DNA from: a virus
DNA length: 20,070 bases
Reading direction: 5' to 3' (one strand)
IMG/VR virus record: IMGVR_UViG_3300007735_000444
Location: 1-20,070 of that record
This document shows positions 1 to 7,819 of this stretch, piece after piece. Position numbers and translations under genes: made by a program. The number at the start of each line of letters is the position of its first letter. Position 1 is the first letter of the stretch. The notes under the pieces are model-generated. The model did not search any database. It saw only the letters and a program-made list of their open reading frames with translations, and was not told the DNA's origin.

Positions 1-90
1 TGATTGATTAATGCCTTCTCGGATTAATTTAGCGCGCCGTGCGGCTAATCTAACCTTTGCGCCGTTTCGTTTTTTCCACGCGCGATTCAT
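1..90 (-). CDS. Small basic protein, 5' part of a gene running off the window
   Basis: An ATG at 90 opens a frame that stays open to base 1, giving 30 residues beginning MNRAWKKRNGAK. The codon just upstream (91-93) is an in-frame stop, so 90 is the earliest possible start. It begins 7 bases after the portal stop, which suggests translational coupling; no good Shine-Dalgarno site is visible. The N-terminus is very rich in Arg and Lys. I do not recognise the family. The position after the portal gene would suit a head-morphogenesis or maturation protein, but that is only positional inference. Confidence 0.5.
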   Translation of the reverse strand, partial: MNRAWKKRNGAKVRLAARRAKLIREGINQS

Positions 91-97
91 TTAGTGC

Positions 98-1909
98 CTA
101 TGCCAAATAGCGTTCAGCATACCAGCGCGCGCTATCGTAATCGGCTACTGATACAAATTTATTCAAAACATCGGCGTAAATAACTGGCACGGCTTGGAAA
201 CGGAAACTACGCGTAGGTGATTTGCCAAGCCATTTGATAAATTGTTTTAATTCTTTCTGTACAGATTTTTCTTCATTTTGTACATCTGATTCTATAAGTG
301 CTAATTCTGGCGTGGTAGTTGCTTGCCCATCTTCTGTTACTAACACATTTTCGTTAATGGCTTTCAATCCGCTATCTGTAACTAAATATGCACCAGCGCC
401 AGCAACCAATATGGGCATATCTGCTTCTGGCGCTTCAATAAGCGATAAACCAGCGCGTGAGCGTGCTTCGTTAAGCGTTAAAGTGCCTGATTTGATATTT
501 ATATCCGTGGTGCGAGCAAGTTGTTCTGTATCTTCGCGCCCACTTTCCATAAACTTAAATTCTAATTCGCGTGGCATACCTAAAAACATATAAGACAAAT
601 GGCTAATCATTTTGCCTATCCAATTAGCCAAAGGAAGCGCACCTAATACATCTCCCGTTTCAATTTGCCCATCTTGCCACCCTGCGCCACCTAAACCGCC
701 ATCAGGACTAAATCCAATTTCAGCAGGTGTTACGCCGTAATGACCGCAAATGCTATTTACCAAATAATCATCCAAAGTGCTCTTGAATCTTTCACCATAT
801 CCATCAAATTGAATTGGTGTCATACCTGCTGGTAATAAACGAACACGCTTGCGTTGTTCTGTTTGACCTGCCAAATCACTATTGAAAATGTTTTCGTAAG
901 CGCGTAATAAGTCTGGGTTATTGCCAAAATTAGCATCTGTTTGCATTAATAATTCTGGCGTAACGCCATCGGTATATTCTGCACGGAGCCATTGCTGACG
1001 GCGTAAATAAATATCTGCTAGTGGTAATGCTCTTTCAGTTGGTGAGTAACCATATACGCTAGTTGTTCTACGATTGCGAACAAAATAAGCCAATTCATCG
1101 CTAGTAAATTCACCATCTGCTTTTTCGTTTTCATCAGGTGCAGAAAATTCTGAGCGTGGGAAGCCGTATAGAATTTGTTGATATGCAGAAAATGGTGGCG
1201 TAGGGCGCATTCCTCTATCGTCAATAAGTGGTTTAATTGTTGAACCATCCAAGATTTGTAAGCCATTTAATTTATCGCCTACTGTCATTTGAGGCCATAT
1301 TGCCCACGCATCTAGCACTAATATTTCTTCCAATGCAATATTTAGCCAATCATAAAATAATAATCCGTTGCCTTTATCTGGTTGTTCCCAAAATTGCCTA
1401 ATTCGGTTAATATCTTCGGTGTATTTTTCTCTAGCAGAAGCCATTGCTCTAACGCGTGAGCCACCAATTTCACTAATTAACTTTTCAGCACTATCTTCGC
1501 CTAAAGTAATATCCCAGTTATAACCAAGTATTTTTGCTTTTTGCACTTCAATACATCTACGCAAAATATCAATTTGGTCTGCCGCCGCCCGTAAAGTTCT
1601 AAATGGAACTAAACGCGTTTCAGTTATATTTATATTTTGCGCTACTTGAAATTCATAACGCCTTGGGTCTGGTCTGCCATCATTTGCGCGTGGCGGATTT
1701 ATTGCGCCCGGAATAATTGGCTGACCTGGTGCAAATGGAACACCAGCAAGATTTGGTGCGCGTTCTAGTGGAACGCTTTGACCATAACTTGTGTTTGCGC
1801 CAGTTTGACGCATTTGTTGTTCTGTTACGGTGATAGCGCCAGATGGGAGATTTGGTGCCTTTACAATCTCCTTGGCTACTCGCTCCGCAAATCGGTCAAT
1901 AAGACCCAT
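98..1909 (-). CDS. Phage portal protein
   Basis: A 603-residue protein of portal size. Portals form the dodecameric ring at one capsid vertex through which DNA is packaged by terminase and to which the tail attaches. The start MGLIDRFAERV, a core with RRCIEVQKAKILGYNWDI (about residues 116-133), and an N-GHYGVTPAEIGF segment in the second half are typical of HK97/PF04860-like portals. The last 60 or so residues (ELKQFIKWLGKSP then FRFQAVP) look like the C-terminal extension seen in some portal families. The start has an excellent AGGAGG site 6-7 bases upstream. It lies downstream of terminase, as expected, but five fibre-like genes sit between them. Family assignment is by recognition of sequence style, not a search. 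Confidence 0.85.
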   Translation of the reverse strand: MGLIDRFAERVAKEIVKAPNLPSGAITVTEQQMRQTGANTSYGQSVPLERAPNLAGVPFAPGQPIIPGAINPPRANDGRPDPRRYEFQVAQNINITETRLVPFRTLRAAADQIDILRRCIEVQKAKILGYNWDITLGEDSAEKLISEIGGSRVRAMASAREKYTEDINRIRQFWEQPDKGNGLLFYDWLNIALEEILVLDAWAIWPQMTVGDKLNGLQILDGSTIKPLIDDRGMRPTPPFSAYQQILYGFPRSEFSAPDENEKADGEFTSDELAYFVRNRRTTSVYGYSPTERALPLADIYLRRQQWLRAEYTDGVTPELLMQTDANFGNNPDLLRAYENIFNSDLAGQTEQRKRVRLLPAGMTPIQFDGYGERFKSTLDDYLVNSICGHYGVTPAEIGFSPDGGLGGAGWQDGQIETGDVLGALPLANWIGKMISHLSYMFLGMPRELEFKFMESGREDTEQLARTTDINIKSGTLTLNEARSRAGLSLIEAPEADMPILVAGAGAYLVTDSGLKAINENVLVTEDGQATTTPELALIESDVQNEEKSVQKELKQFIKWLGKSPTRSFRFQAVPVIYADVLNKFVSVADYDSARWYAERYLA

Positions 1910-1922
1910 TTTTGCCTCCTAA

Positions 1923-3419
1923 TTAGCCGTGAACAACTACGCGATATTGATTACTGGTCGGTGCTACGCTGAACAATACAGTAATAGCCGAGGTGCTTGT
2001 GTGTTGAACATCGCAAACAACTTCGGCATATGGGCTGGAATTATCATATACGGCAACAGTTACATCTTTTGTGTTAAGACTATGAGTAACTGTGTATGAA
2101 GTAGCAGTTCCATCGCCAACGCTTACGGCATATTTGCGAACGGCAATGGCGGTATCAAGAGCAAAACCTGTTGCTCCGACAGTTAATCCACCATTTGATA
2201 CAACTACGCCAGTAAAGTTTGTGCCAGTTAAAAGAACGCCGTTGCTTGCAGTATAAGTTCCAGCACCGCTAAACTGTTGAAATACAACAGGGTCAGTTCC
2301 GACTGTATTTACTTCATCAATATTTACCCAACCAGTATTAGCAAGTGTTGAACCTGCATCTACGAAAGTAAAATCTCCGCCAGCAATTTCTGCGGCAGTA
2401 TCAAAGTCAGTTGCGCGAGTTAGCACCCAGTTAGTTGAACCGCTACCCACAGTTGTAAGTGTGTAAATACCATTTTCAAAAGTATTGGTTTGATTCTTAA
2501 CAAGAATACGAGCGTTGATAGATGGGCTTACGCCATCGGTGCTAAATGCTGCTTGTGCTCCTGCGTTTGTAAGTGTTGCGCCTACACCAGCAGTTCCGTT
2601 ACTGTAAGTAGCATTGAGATTAGCAGTAGTTGCGACATAAGAAGCAGCGTGAATATTTAAGCCCTGCGCAACATCATCTACATATTGTTTGTTTGCGGCA
2701 TCTGTTGATGCTACTGGCGTAGCAACGCTAGTAAGTTTGTAATTGCCAAGGGAAACATCGGCAGTAGGAACGGCAAGTGCTGATAAATTAATTAATGCGT
2801 GAGCCGCGTTATCGTGAGCAGGAGTTCCGTGCGTATGGTCAGCGCGAGCAACGCTAGTGCTACTACCATTACCTGATGCTGACCCAAATGAAGTTTGTGC
2901 AGTTACGCCACCAAAAGAAGGCATTGCGTGGCTATGGTCATCACGCGAAGGTGCGGTTCCAGTTCCAGCAGAAGCAGAACCACCAATAGAAAGAGATGAT
3001 GGCGTTGCATTACTTAATGACGGTGTGCCGTGAGTATGGTCTGCTCTTGCATAATCATTAGATGAACCATTACCACTAGATGCGCCGTAAGTTGTTTGAG
3101 AAGTTACTGAACCAAAGTTAGATATTTGCGCCCAAGTTGAACCATCATCAAAATAAAGCAATTGACGGTCTGTTGCATAATACAAACGACCTGCTTCTGA
3201 TGCCGCTGGTCTTGCCGCAAAAGTTCCATAAGTAACTTGCGCATTTGCTTGCGTGCTTTCCCAAGTTGTGCCATTGTAAAAATAAAGTTCATTATCGGCA
3301 GTATCAAAATAGATTTGACCTAATACTGGAGATGCTGGCGCCGTGCCTAAATTTTGAATTACTGCATTTTGTAATTCGTTTTTGTTTAAGTCTATGCTTA
3401 CTAAAAATTTACGCGCCAT
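1923..3419 (-). CDS. Tail fibre / receptor-binding-type protein with His-rich repeats
   Basis: A 498-residue, Gly/Ser/Thr/Ala-rich structural protein. It carries two copies of a short module of the type GxLYYxTxxxLYxxxGxxW (about residues 34-53 and 77-96). A repeated segment follows: GNGSS...ARADHTHGTP at about 116-133 and 185-200, with a related DHSH at 161-164. HxH motifs like these coordinate metal in trimeric phage fibres such as T4 gp37, so metal-stabilised trimerisation is likely. The middle has DAANKQYVDDVAQGLNIHA (about 240-258), a common phage tail-fibre segment. The C-terminal part is beta-rich and probably binds the receptor. It is the last of five adhesin-like genes read from TerL towards the portal and starts 3 bases after the preceding stop. 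Confidence 0.75.
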   Translation of the reverse strand: MARKFLVSIDLNKNELQNAVIQNLGTAPASPVLGQIYFDTADNELYFYNGTTWESTQANAQVTYGTFAARPAASEAGRLYYATDRQLLYFDDGSTWAQISNFGSVTSQTTYGASSGNGSSNDYARADHTHGTPSLSNATPSSLSIGGSASAGTGTAPSRDDHSHAMPSFGGVTAQTSFGSASGNGSSTSVARADHTHGTPAHDNAAHALINLSALAVPTADVSLGNYKLTSVATPVASTDAANKQYVDDVAQGLNIHAASYVATTANLNATYSNGTAGVGATLTNAGAQAAFSTDGVSPSINARILVKNQTNTFENGIYTLTTVGSGSTNWVLTRATDFDTAAEIAGGDFTFVDAGSTLANTGWVNIDEVNTVGTDPVVFQQFSGAGTYTASNGVLLTGTNFTGVVVSNGGLTVGATGFALDTAIAVRKYAVSVGDGTATSYTVTHSLNTKDVTVAVYDNSSPYAEVVCDVQHTSTSAITVLFSVAPTSNQYRVVVHG

Positions 3420-3422
3420 TTA

Positions 3423-3869
3423 TTACATACCACCTAACATAAGAGAAGGAGCAAAACTGCTTGCTTCAATTGTTACCGAACCACCAAGAGATACCGAAGT
3501 GCCGTTAATTGTGATGGCACTATTAGTCAAACTACTATTACCAATTGCAGTAAGCGTATTAGTAGAACCGCTTATAGATTTATTAGTAAGTGTTTGACTT
3601 CCAGTTAGCGTTGCTACGGTTGAGTCAATTGAAAGTGTAACTGTGCCTGATGTGCCGCCTCCTGATAAACCTGAACCTGCGGTAACGCCTTCTATATCGC
3701 CTACGCCTAATACATATGCTAAAGAATTCCAAGCAGTAGAACCATCACCAATTTTGCCTTTTTTAGTATCGGTTTCAAAACCCCATTCGCCAGAAGCAAG
3801 AGTTGGATTAGTAGAAGTCCATTGTGATGCCGTTCCGCGCCGTATTTGTATTTGTGTAACTACTGGCAT
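3423..3869 (-). CDS. Tail fibre protein with major-tropism-determinant-like N-terminus
   Basis: A 148-residue protein. The N-terminal 55 residues contain IQIRRGTASQWT, then LASGEWGFETDTKKGKIGDGSTAWNSL in pieces. This is the RRG...GE.g.etDt...KiGDG...Wn pattern of the Mtd_N-type fold found at the start of many phage fibre and adhesin proteins. The rest is a low-complexity Ser/Thr/Gly/Asn beta-rich segment (LTGSQTLTNKSISGS...), which resembles shaft repeats. It overlaps the upstream 83-residue gene by one base (3869). It is short for a complete fibre, so it may be one subunit of an adhesin assembled from several small proteins. No reverse transcriptase or template repeat is present, so there is no sign of a diversity-generating retroelement. 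Confidence 0.7.
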   Translation of the reverse strand: MPVVTQIQIRRGTASQWTSTNPTLASGEWGFETDTKKGKIGDGSTAWNSLAYVLGVGDIEGVTAGSGLSGGGTSGTVTLSIDSTVATLTGSQTLTNKSISGSTNTLTAIGNSSLTNSAITINGTSVSLGGSVTIEASSFAPSLMLGGM

Positions 3870-4120
3870 TATGGAGTTCCTCCGTCATATGTTTGTGTTG
3901 CCGTGCTTGTTGGGTTGCCACCATTATACGGTGCAATACTATCAAATACTCCGCCGTCAATTTCTGTAATTGCTGGGGCGACACTTTCCCACGCTGACCC
4001 CGTATAAACTTTTAATCCTGATGATGTGTTGTAATACAAATCGCCCGCACGAAGCGTAGGCGTATTTATATCCGTAGCACTAGCAGGAACATTTGTGGGA
4101 GTTAAGGCTAATCTGCTCAT
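3869..4120 (-). CDS. Short fibre-module protein
   Basis: An 83-residue protein with the segment AGDLYYNTSSGLKVYTGSAW (about residues 25-44). This matches the LYYxT...LxxYxGxxW modules of the larger fibre protein at 1923-3419. The C-terminal third, from about residue 54 (IDGGVFDS...PTSTATQTYDGG), is Gly/Thr-rich and disordered-looking. It overlaps the upstream gene by 4 bases and the downstream gene by 1 base, so the fibre genes appear translationally coupled. It is probably a small structural or adhesin component; no enzymatic motif is visible. Confidence 0.6.
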   Translation of the reverse strand: MSRLALTPTNVPASATDINTPTLRAGDLYYNTSSGLKVYTGSAWESVAPAITEIDGGVFDSIAPYNGGNPTSTATQTYDGGTP

Positions 4121-4401
4121 ATTACATACGCCGTTCCAGTAAAGGCGCTACTAAAAGTTATCACCATTTGATTGCCCGATGGGTAAGAAAATGTGCCTTC
4201 ACATTGCGTTCCTGCGCTATCTAACACTACGGCAGTTGGGTTGCCATTAAGATTATGGTTAATTGTCCATACGGCACTAGCAACTGCTTGCGTATGAACA
4301 TAAAATACGGAACCTGCCGCACCCGATGGGCCTTGCGGTCCTGGTGCTGATACTGTAATAACTGGAACAACTGGTTTGATTACAATTAAATCATCAGCCA
4401 T
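4117..4401 (-). CDS. Small tail protein with collagen-like stretch
   Basis: A 94-residue protein. Near residue 20 it has a very short collagen-like stretch (GPQGPSGAAG), followed by a compact beta domain containing WTINHNLNGNPTAVVLDSAG and an aromatic C-terminal strand. The WTINHNLNxxPxVxVxDSxG pattern recurs in the last domain of phage tail-fibre proteins, where it is thought to form part of a trimeric tip or carbohydrate-facing domain. The long neighbour at 1923-3419 ends with a comparable YTVTHSLNTKDVTVAVYDNSS segment. It overlaps neighbours on both sides by 1-4 bases. Structural role is inferred from composition and position. Confidence 0.6.
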   Translation of the reverse strand: MADDLIVIKPVVPVITVSAPGPQGPSGAAGSVFYVHTQAVASAVWTINHNLNGNPTAVVLDSAGTQCEGTFSYPSGNQMVITFSSAFTGTAYVI

Positions 4402-4946
4402 TATCTTGTCACCTCTGCCGATACTACAATTTGTCCCTGTGCCAACCGCGTAACAACGCTAGTTGGGCTAGTAATTTCAATATCGTAATAATAAATACCT
4501 TCATCAATATTAGCAGTTTGATTTGCCGTTGCATGAACCGCAAATAAACCATTAGTTGTGCCTACGGTGATACCACTAGAACTTGTTAAAGATAATACCG
4601 CAGTTGGACTTTCTGGCAAAGAGCGTAATTGTAATGCCGCCGTATAACCAGTTACATTTACAGGCGCATATGCAATACCGCCGTTAATATAAGTGCCAGT
4701 TACCGCATTTAATACTGTAAATTGAGAACTAGTTGCCGCATTTACTAATACGCTTTGCAGATTATAAGTAGATGGATTAACGCCAGTTATGCTTACTATT
4801 TGTGCCGCACTAAAGCCATTTACGGCAGTATAAGTAACTGTCGTTCCATTAGCAGTTATATTTGTAATTTCGGCTGGTTGATTATAAACAAAATTAACAT
4901 ACCAATCCGAACCTTGGTCTATTGTTAAGTTATAAGTAACTGCCAT
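4401..4946 (-). CDS. Tail/baseplate-associated structural protein
   Basis: A 181-residue beta-rich protein. It begins with YNLTIDQGSDWYVNFVY and later has VTGYTAALQLRS. This is the 'xLxIDQGxxW...GyTaxxqvR' pattern of small phage tail or baseplate proteins. Between these halves (about residues 30-95) sits an inserted-looking segment, VTYTAVNGFSAAQIVSITGVNP and onward to SSQFTV, which resembles a domain scattered through structural proteins of environmental phages. It follows TerL directly (stop and start share base 4946), with a GGGAG site inside the end of terL. It is the first of five structural genes between terminase and portal. No catalytic motif is seen. Confidence 0.6.
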   Translation of the reverse strand: MAVTYNLTIDQGSDWYVNFVYNQPAEITNITANGTTVTYTAVNGFSAAQIVSITGVNPSTYNLQSVLVNAATSSQFTVLNAVTGTYINGGIAYAPVNVTGYTAALQLRSLPESPTAVLSLTSSSGITVGTTNGLFAVHATANQTANIDEGIYYYDIEITSPTSVVTRLAQGQIVVSAEVTR

Positions 4947-6292
4947 TATTCTCCCAGACTAGCACCGCAGGATACACAAACTTTTGCCGTTTTTGGTGAC
5001 GGCATACCGCACTTAGCACACAATGATGCCATATTTGCTAAGGCAATCATACTACTTCCGCCCTGACTTAATTCTGTTAATGCCCATACTAAAGCATCTA
5101 ATCTATCTGGGCTTTCATTTGATAACGGTGTCCATTCGCACATCTGCGTTTCCAAATCAGCAAAATAGCCAATATGATGCACTTTACCTTGCTCATATAA
5201 AGCACTTATTGGTTCGGCTCTTAATTGCTTACCCCTAGTTGCCGTTACTTTTTTAGTGGCAACGCTTCTATCTACTTGTTGAAGTGTTAATATCACCATA
5301 TCGCCGCCGTTATTTGTTTCAGCAATAATCTTATCTGCTTTCAATTCGTGATATAGATTTACCGCTTGTCTTGCCCAAGCATCAGGGCTGGCGCGTAACG
5401 ATTTATCCGACAATATGTAATAATCGCCATTACTAGATATACCTGCCGCAATAATGCCTGTTTCATCGCTATTTTCATTACTGGTTACGGCAGGGTCTAA
5501 GCCAATTACTATGCGAATTAAGGGTGGCGCACTTACGACCCGAGCACTCTCTATCATTTCGCGAGTCCATAGTGCGCCTTCTACATTATCCAATATTTCG
5601 CCATAAAGTTCTTGCCTACCCAACCGCGTGTTCTCATAACGCAACTTAAATTCGGCTATGGCACTAGGCGCTAAGTTAGCGGCGTTATCAAATGTGCTAC
5701 CGCGTATGACTTTAACGCCGTTACGGTCAATTAAATCTTTTATAAGCCTAATTGGCTTTGGCGTAGTTGTAACAATAGTTTGTGGAAATGCGCCTAAGCG
5801 TAAGCCAAATTGATACTGGTCCCACGCTTCTGGATGCTTAAATGCCGCTAATTCATCAAACCAACCGCCGTGATGCTGAGGCCCACGCAAACGCTCTGGT
5901 TCTTCACCACTAAACAATTTAATCCGTGAGCCGTTAAGTAGAAATATCTCGCCAATGCTACGGTTATAATCTTTCAAAGTGCCATACTCACGCAATATTG
6001 CCACGATACCCGAATTGCCTTCGGCGCAAGTATCACGCGCATCTCCGTAAGTAGGCGCCACGATAGCCCACCGAGTTTTAGGATGACTAGATGCCTGATA
6101 CGCCAACCATTCTGCCGCCGTGCGTGTCTTGCCCGCACCGCGACCCGCTAAATATAACCAAGTCTGCCAACTGTTATCTTCAGTTGGTAACTGTTCCTGT
6201 CGGGCTAATTGGTGTGTCCAGCGCACTCTGCGGCTTGCTATTAAGGAGAGCGACAAGTCTGGCGACTTCGGCATCAATGCTATCTCGGTCAT
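4946..6292 (-). CDS. terL: Terminase large subunit
   Basis: A 448-residue packaging motor: ATPase plus headful or site-specific nuclease. Walker A is GRGAGKT (50-56). Walker B ends in WFDE (144-147), and a TTTPKP coupling motif lies at 175-180. The RNase-H-like nuclease has D266 in IGLDPAV, E325 in AETNNGGD, and D397/D399 near the C-terminus. The start of the ATPase (ARQEQLP...WLYLAGRGAGKTR) matches the GTA/Terminase_6-type family. Unusually, the last 25 residues form a zinc ribbon (C425, C428, C439, C442). The reading frame overlaps TerS by 113 bases. Later GTG or TTG starts exist (for example codon 23), so the true N-terminus is uncertain. Confidence 0.93.
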   Translation of the reverse strand: MTEIALMPKSPDLSLSLIASRRVRWTHQLARQEQLPTEDNSWQTWLYLAGRGAGKTRTAAEWLAYQASSHPKTRWAIVAPTYGDARDTCAEGNSGIVAILREYGTLKDYNRSIGEIFLLNGSRIKLFSGEEPERLRGPQHHGGWFDELAAFKHPEAWDQYQFGLRLGAFPQTIVTTTPKPIRLIKDLIDRNGVKVIRGSTFDNAANLAPSAIAEFKLRYENTRLGRQELYGEILDNVEGALWTREMIESARVVSAPPLIRIVIGLDPAVTSNENSDETGIIAAGISSNGDYYILSDKSLRASPDAWARQAVNLYHELKADKIIAETNNGGDMVILTLQQVDRSVATKKVTATRGKQLRAEPISALYEQGKVHHIGYFADLETQMCEWTPLSNESPDRLDALVWALTELSQGGSSMIALANMASLCAKCGMPSPKTAKVCVSCGASLGE

Positions 6293-6656
6293 AAATATTC
6301 ACCTCTACTTGCGATTTAACAGGAACATCTAGTCCTAATAAACGCGCTCGCCTTTCCATTATTTTAATTAATGCCAATATGGCACGGGCACGCTCTTGCG
6401 CATCTACGCCATTAACTACATCGCCCCATATAGCCGCCTGAGCAATATCTAAGCGGTCTATTTCAGCATTTCTTATTGCTACTACATCTTCAACCACGAT
6501 ACGCCGACACGCCGATTGATACGCTTTATGCGCACCACTAGCGTTGGCATATCCAAGGCGTTCAGCAATTAAATCAAATGTTAATCCGCCACGCCGTAGT
6601 TCCAGCACTTTTTTCTCGCGTTCAATTACTGCTGGGTCTGATTTACCTCTTGCCAA
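6180..6656 (-). CDS. terS: Putative terminase small subunit
   Basis: A 158-residue protein directly upstream of TerL. The N-terminal half reads as a DNA-binding helix-turn-helix: REKKVLELRRGGLTFDLIAERLGY then a second helix with AYQSACRRIV. A helical stretch follows (about residues 65-110, ending in IMERRARLLGLD), as in many small terminases that recognise the packaging site. A C-terminal VNIYDRDSIDAEVARLVALLNS segment is probably the TerL/portal contact. The start codon is TTG at 6656, preceded by a GGGGGGA run. An ATG at 6669 is in another frame and stops after eight codons. The C-terminus overlaps TerL by 113 bases. Confidence 0.8.
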   Translation of the reverse strand: MARGKSDPAVIEREKKVLELRRGGLTFDLIAERLGYANASGAHKAYQSACRRIVVEDVVAIRNAEIDRLDIAQAAIWGDVVNGVDAQERARAILALIKIMERRARLLGLDVPVKSQVEVNIYDRDSIDAEVARLVALLNSKPQSALDTPISPTGTVTN

Positions 6657-6688
6657 TTTTTCCCCCCATATATCCTACAAATATAGCA

Positions 6689-7819
6689 TTAATTAGATGG
6701 TTTTGGACAAAGTATTTTTGCTATATCTTCATTGGGCGCACCTGCGTAACGGAAGCCAGTAGTAATGCGACTACGCGATAACCCCAGCCTACCCGTTATT
6801 GATGATGTTTTGCCCCTTTGGGCGACCCGTGAGGGTTCTCTAATCATTTCCCAATTAGATGACTTATTCAACGCCCTAACACGCGCTGGATGACTTGTGG
6901 TCGTATATGTAGAGAGCCCCTGAGCCTTTAACCCAGCGCAAATAGCATCTACGAATTTACCGCCTAAGCCTATTCCCTGATAATCAGGTAAAACTACTGT
7001 TCGGCTGATTCTACGAGCGGCTTTCACATTGGCATTTATAAGTGGCAATATTGCCGTCATTATTGCTGGCTGGTCATTAATCAAACCCACATATAGTTGC
7101 GCCGATTTATTCAAAGTATCGCTTAAATAGTGATGTTTAGCGAAGATTTGCCACGCCGTATAGTTTGCCCAAATGATTTCACAATTGACTTGTGGGCGGG
7201 GTTGAACCGACCCCCAAGTGAAGGCACCTAAGTGCGGCTGATAAATCCAATCGGGTTGTAACCATTCTTCTATATCATAATGGCACGATACGGCAACAAA
7301 TTTCTGATTTCTGGCTCTAACAGTTTTGGCTATTGCGGCTGAACCTATTTGCGCAACTGTGCGGTCAATAACCGATGTAAATTCATCTACAACGGATATA
7401 TCTTCACTTTCTGCCAATATTCTTGCCATAGCAACCCTAAATTTTTCACCATTACTTAAATTTTCATAAGGGCGTAACCACGCTGGCGGTGATGAGAAAC
7501 CCACCGAAGATAACAATTCTGTTATATCTTTAATTGGCATTTGTTTTGGGAAATCATCAATAACGGCGTTATTAGCACTCCATTTCATATTTTCTGCCAA
7601 CGATAATTCTTTATTAAACATATTTTTAGCAATAGTTGTTTTACCTGCGCCTGATGGCCCAACAATTAACCCTATATTCCAAGAGCGAGTAGATAAATCA
7701 GGGATATTATTTGGCACTTCCGTTACAGATAATTTAGCCGCCTGTAAATCAAATATGCCTTCTAATTGCATTACGCGTGGCGTTCTTTCAATTTGCGTAG
7801 TTAATTTGATAGTGCTCAT
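6689..7819 (-). CDS. ABC-type ATPase fused to Mom-like GNAT acetyltransferase
   Basis: A 376-residue two-domain protein. Residues 1-200 are a compact soluble ABC ATPase: Walker A GPSGAGKT (54-61), signature LSNGE (121-125), Walker B ISVVDE (141-146) and an H-loop at H180. There are no membrane segments, so this is not a transporter. Residues 213-350 form a GNAT-type acetyltransferase with FAKHHYL (226-232), VVLPDYQGIGLGG (275-287; the acyl-CoA-binding loop is QGIGLG) and SHPARVRALNKSSNW. The HHYL plus PDYQG pattern is that of phage Mom-like proteins; Mu Mom is a GNAT-fold enzyme that modifies adenines to evade restriction. The gene overlaps the ParB-like gene in an ATGA junction. A role in DNA base modification is inference; partner and substrate are unknown. 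Confidence 0.8.
   Translation of the reverse strand: MSTIKLTTQIERTPRVMQLEGIFDLQAAKLSVTEVPNNIPDLSTRSWNIGLIVGPSGAGKTTIAKNMFNKELSLAENMKWSANNAVIDDFPKQMPIKDITELLSSVGFSSPPAWLRPYENLSNGEKFRVAMARILAESEDISVVDEFTSVIDRTVAQIGSAAIAKTVRARNQKFVAVSCHYDIEEWLQPDWIYQPHLGAFTWGSVQPRPQVNCEIIWANYTAWQIFAKHHYLSDTLNKSAQLYVGLINDQPAIMTAILPLINANVKAARRISRTVVLPDYQGIGLGGKFVDAICAGLKAQGLSTYTTTSHPARVRALNKSSNWEMIREPSRVAQRGKTSSITGRLGLSRSRITTGFRYAGAPNEDIAKILCPKPSN

Noticed and set aside
1131-1137. CUGAUGA on the minus strand within the portal gene
   Set aside because: No properly placed GAA, stem III or stem I; chance occurrence in codons for PDEN.
3423-3869. Diversity-generating retroelement, suggested by the Mtd-like N-terminus
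   Set aside because: No reverse transcriptase, template repeat or C-type-lectin variable region in the window.
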